A stretch of DNA of 64,000 bases from Stutzerimonas stutzeri. GTDB taxonomy: Bacteria > Pseudomonadota > Gammaproteobacteria > Pseudomonadales > Pseudomonadaceae. Positions 62,038-64,000 of this stretch are shown one piece after another (within the stretch, counting starts at the first letter, position 1; each line of letters starts with the position of its first letter). The stretch covers positions 62,001 through 126,000 of the forward strand of contig DDVX01000015.1 in NCBI GenBank assembly GCA_002345575.1, written 5' to 3'. A program made the translations under genes and the position numbers. The notes below the pieces were generated by a model. That model was not told the DNA's origin and made no database searches. It saw only the letters and a program-made list of their open reading frames with translations.

Positions 62038-62819
62038 GATTGAGTGATCCAGGTTATGCGCGGATAGCCATGCAGAGGATGCTCATCGACCAGCGCCGGT
62101 ACGCCGAAGACCCACTGCAACAGCTCGGCGGTAAGCACTTCGACGGGCGTACCGCTGGTCACAATGGCTCCTTCTCTGATGACATACAGACGGTCACAGA
62201 AGGCAGCCGCCAGGTTCAGGTCATGGAAGCTCGCCAGGGTACTCAGGCCGAGGCTGCGCAAGTGCTGCAACAGCTCGAGCTGGTACCGCGGGTCGAGGTG
62301 GTTGGTGGGTTCGTCAAGAATCAGCAGCCCCGGCTGCTGCACCAGCGCACGGGCCAACAACACCCGCTGCTTCTCACCACCGGACAAGTTGGCAAAGGTA
62401 AGCTGCGCATAGGCACTCATCCCGACCTGTTCCAGCGCCTCGGCGATCAGCAGTCGATCCTCGCGGCTGTTGCTATCGAACAAACCCTGATGCGGCGTAC
62501 GGCCCATGGCGACCACGTCGCTCACGCAGAGGCCGAACTCCTGCGGAAACTCTTGCAGTACCACAGCGATACGCCGCGCACTCCAGCGCGGCGTTTGCCG
62601 CCATAGATCCTCACCATCGAGCAGCAGCCGACCGCTTGCCGGCTCGCTCGAACGATAGGCGCAACGCAACAGGCTGGTTTTACCGCTGCCGTTGGGACCG
62701 ATAAGCCCAACGAACTCGCCATCGCTTACGTGCAGGTCGATGTCCTGCAATAGCAAACGTGGCTCACTACGCCGGGTATCGATGGCCCAAGCCAATGACT
62801 CGATGTTCAAACTCGACAT
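62034..62819 (-). CDS. FecE-type ABC transporter ATP-binding protein
   Basis: 261 residues with Walker A GPNGSGKTS (~38-46), Q-loop QEFPQEF, signature NLSGGEKQRVLLARAL and Walker B LLILDEPTNHLD. ATG 62819 is preceded by AGAGG; an upstream ATG (62849) has no ribosome site. Provides energy for the FecCD-type permease. Confidence 0.92.
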   Translation of the reverse strand: MSSLNIESLAWAIDTRRSEPRLLLQDIDLHVSDGEFVGLIGPNGSGKTSLLRCAYRSSEPASGRLLLDGEDLWRQTPRWSARRIAVVLQEFPQEFGLCVSDVVAMGRTPHQGLFDSNSREDRLLIAEALEQVGMSAYAQLTFANLSGGEKQRVLLARALVQQPGLLILDEPTNHLDPRYQLELLQHLRSLGLSTLASFHDLNLAAAFCDRLYVIREGAIVTSGTPVEVLTAELLQWVFGVPALVDEHPLHGYPRITWITQS

Positions 62820-62867
62820 ACTCGCCTCTTCTTGAGCGCACCGGCGCATCAGCCGCTGCGCTGGTGC

Positions 62868-64000
62868 TTAGAAGCTGTAATCAGCCGTAACGAAAAAGGA
62901 ACGTGGCTCGCCGAGATACCACTGGCCGCCATCGCTGCTGGCGGTCGTTGCGTACTGACGGTCGAACAGGTTGTTCAGCTCCAGCCCCAGGCGCACTTCC
63001 GGCAGTACCTGCCAGTCGATGTTGGCATCGACCAGCGTATAACTCGGAACCTCCACGGTGTTGGCCGTATTGGCGTAGCGGCTGTCGACATAGCGAGCAC
63101 CAATACCAGCCTCGACTTGCTGGCTCAGTACTTTGCTCAACCACAGGTTGGCGACTCGACGTGGCACGTTAGTCGGACGGTTGCCACTGCGATCACCGCC
63201 GGCCTCGACAAAATCATCGTACTCGGCACGCACGATCGCGGCATTGGCCGAGACCTGCCAACCCGCCCCCAGTGCCAATTCCAGTGTCGCTTCCAGGCCA
63301 TCGGAAGACTGCTGGCCGATCTGTTCGGTTGGCGCTGCAGGTGTAGAACGGCTTAGCAGCTTCTCCTTGACGATGTGATAGGCCGCCAACGTCCACTCGC
63401 CGCGCCCGTCCAGAAACGCGTGCTTGATACCGAACTCGGTCTGTCTGGCCTCGCTCAGCTCGAACTGCTGCTGAGTCGGACTCAAGGTCAGCAGGTTGTT
63501 TACGCCTTCGGTGCTGGTGGCGTACTGGCCATACAGCGACAGCTCGGGCGTCAGCTCGAAGACCAGACCGGCGCGCCAGTTGTCACCACTCAGACTGCGG
63601 TCGACGCTGATATCCGTGGCCAAGTCGTCACGCTGGATATGCACCTGATCACGTCGAACACCGGTGACCAGCGACAAGCGCTCGGTGAGCTGCGTGCGGT
63701 TCTCGGCAAACAGCGAAAACTGCCAGGCCAGATTGCGCTCGCGCGGCCCGTAGCCCAGCGGATCGTTGCTCTGATACTGACCACCACCGGATCCGCCTAG
63801 CGGGACGGTGTCGCTGAAGCTGCTACCGAAATCATGCTGGCGGGCGAAACGAATACGGTTGTAATCCACGCCCACCACAGTACGGCTATCCAGGCCGAAC
63901 AGCGGGTGTTCCAGAGTAAAGGCCTGGCGGACACCGACCTGCTCCTGGGTGTGCTTGATCTCGTAAAAGCTGCTGCGGTCGATCAGATCGCCGGGCTGCC
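62868..64000 (-). CDS. TonB-dependent receptor, C-terminal part (5' end outside window)
   Basis: Outer-membrane receptor for the iron-complex transporter encoded after it. The visible part is the barrel: strands from YEIKHTQEQVGVRQAF through VNNLLTLSPTQQQFELSEARQTEFGIKHAFLDGR to the end VTADYSF, with terminal Phe. The frame is open to base 64000, so the plug, TonB box and signal lie beyond. The ELSEARQTEFGIK segment is typical of siderophore receptors of the FhuA/FpvA class. The ATPase gene starts 48 bp downstream. Confidence 0.85.
   Translation of the reverse strand, partial: QPGDLIDRSSFYEIKHTQEQVGVRQAFTLEHPLFGLDSRTVVGVDYNRIRFARQHDFGSSFSDTVPLGGSGGGQYQSNDPLGYGPRERNLAWQFSLFAENRTQLTERLSLVTGVRRDQVHIQRDDLATDISVDRSLSGDNWRAGLVFELTPELSLYGQYATSTEGVNNLLTLSPTQQQFELSEARQTEFGIKHAFLDGRGEWTLAAYHIVKEKLLSRSTPAAPTEQIGQQSSDGLEATLELALGAGWQVSANAAIVRAEYDDFVEAGGDRSGNRPTNVPRRVANLWLSKVLSQQVEAGIGARYVDSRYANTANTVEVPSYTLVDANIDWQVLPEVRLGLELNNLFDRQYATTASSDGGQWYLGEPRSFFVTADYSF

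Overview
The window is GC-rich, densely coded DNA from a gamma-proteobacterium, almost certainly Pseudomonas sensu lato and most like the P. stutzeri (Stutzerimonas) group. The evidence is two OprD-family porins, a BenE permease, a cumA-tadA pair, TctDE-type regulation, Anr- and PhoB-like sites and AAnAAnAA (Crc/Hfq-type) leaders. All assignments come from reading the sequence; no searches were run.

Layout. 0-2.7 kb: end of an FbpC-type ABC ATPase, tadA and a CumA-like multicopper oxidase. In other pseudomonads guaA lies just upstream of cumA; here accessory DNA follows instead. 2.7-3.6 kb: a decayed amino-acid ABC ATPase and a palindromic repeat. 3.6-10.3 kb: a five-gene operon matching hmfABCDE (2-furoate to 2-oxoglutarate through furoyl-CoA), followed by a BenE-like permease and an OprD porin. 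13.1-13.7 kb: an IS5-type relic. 14.0-23.2 kb: a transport and enzyme block made of a TAXI-TRAP system with a thiamine-diphosphate enzyme (+), two copies of a MITE-like repeat, and an SDR with a DctPQM TRAP system (-). 23.8-31.7 kb: second half of the furan module: UbiD-type decarboxylase (HmfF-like), aldehyde dehydrogenase, LysR regulator, UbiX-type flavin prenyltransferase (HmfG-like), an alpha/beta hydrolase, an XdhC-type molybdoenzyme maturation factor, an internally deleted MocA-like gene and an AraC regulator. The two halves together would take furan-2,5-dicarboxylate or furoate to 2-oxoglutarate.

31.8-33.5 kb: a TauE/SafE permease, a perfect hairpin, 15 bp identical to what the guaA 3' end should encode (a possible attachment-site scar) and a DUF2188 gene. 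33.8-41.5 kb: TctE/TctD two-component system divergent from an OprD porin, TctCBA tripartite tricarboxylate transporter and an AbrB-family protein. 41.5-42.5 kb: an integrative-element relic (DUF736 with palindromes). 42.6-45.6 kb: an anaerobic class III ribonucleotide reductase operon with an Anr-like box, in which the glycyl-radical segment is a separate 55-residue gene between nrdD and nrdG. 45.8-47.8 kb: a chemoreceptor.

48.0-56.6 kb (-): a six-gene phosphorus-scavenging operon: TonB-dependent receptor, beta-propeller phytase lipoprotein, ExbB, ExbD, TonB and PhoX phosphatase, preceded by a good Pho box. 56.9-58.8 kb: a membrane protein with a degenerate GGDEF domain and an AraC regulator. 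58.9-59.9 kb: decayed cytochrome c and NarL-type remnants. 60.0-64.0 kb (-): a FecCD-type iron-complex ABC importer and the C-terminal part of a TonB-dependent receptor that runs off the window.
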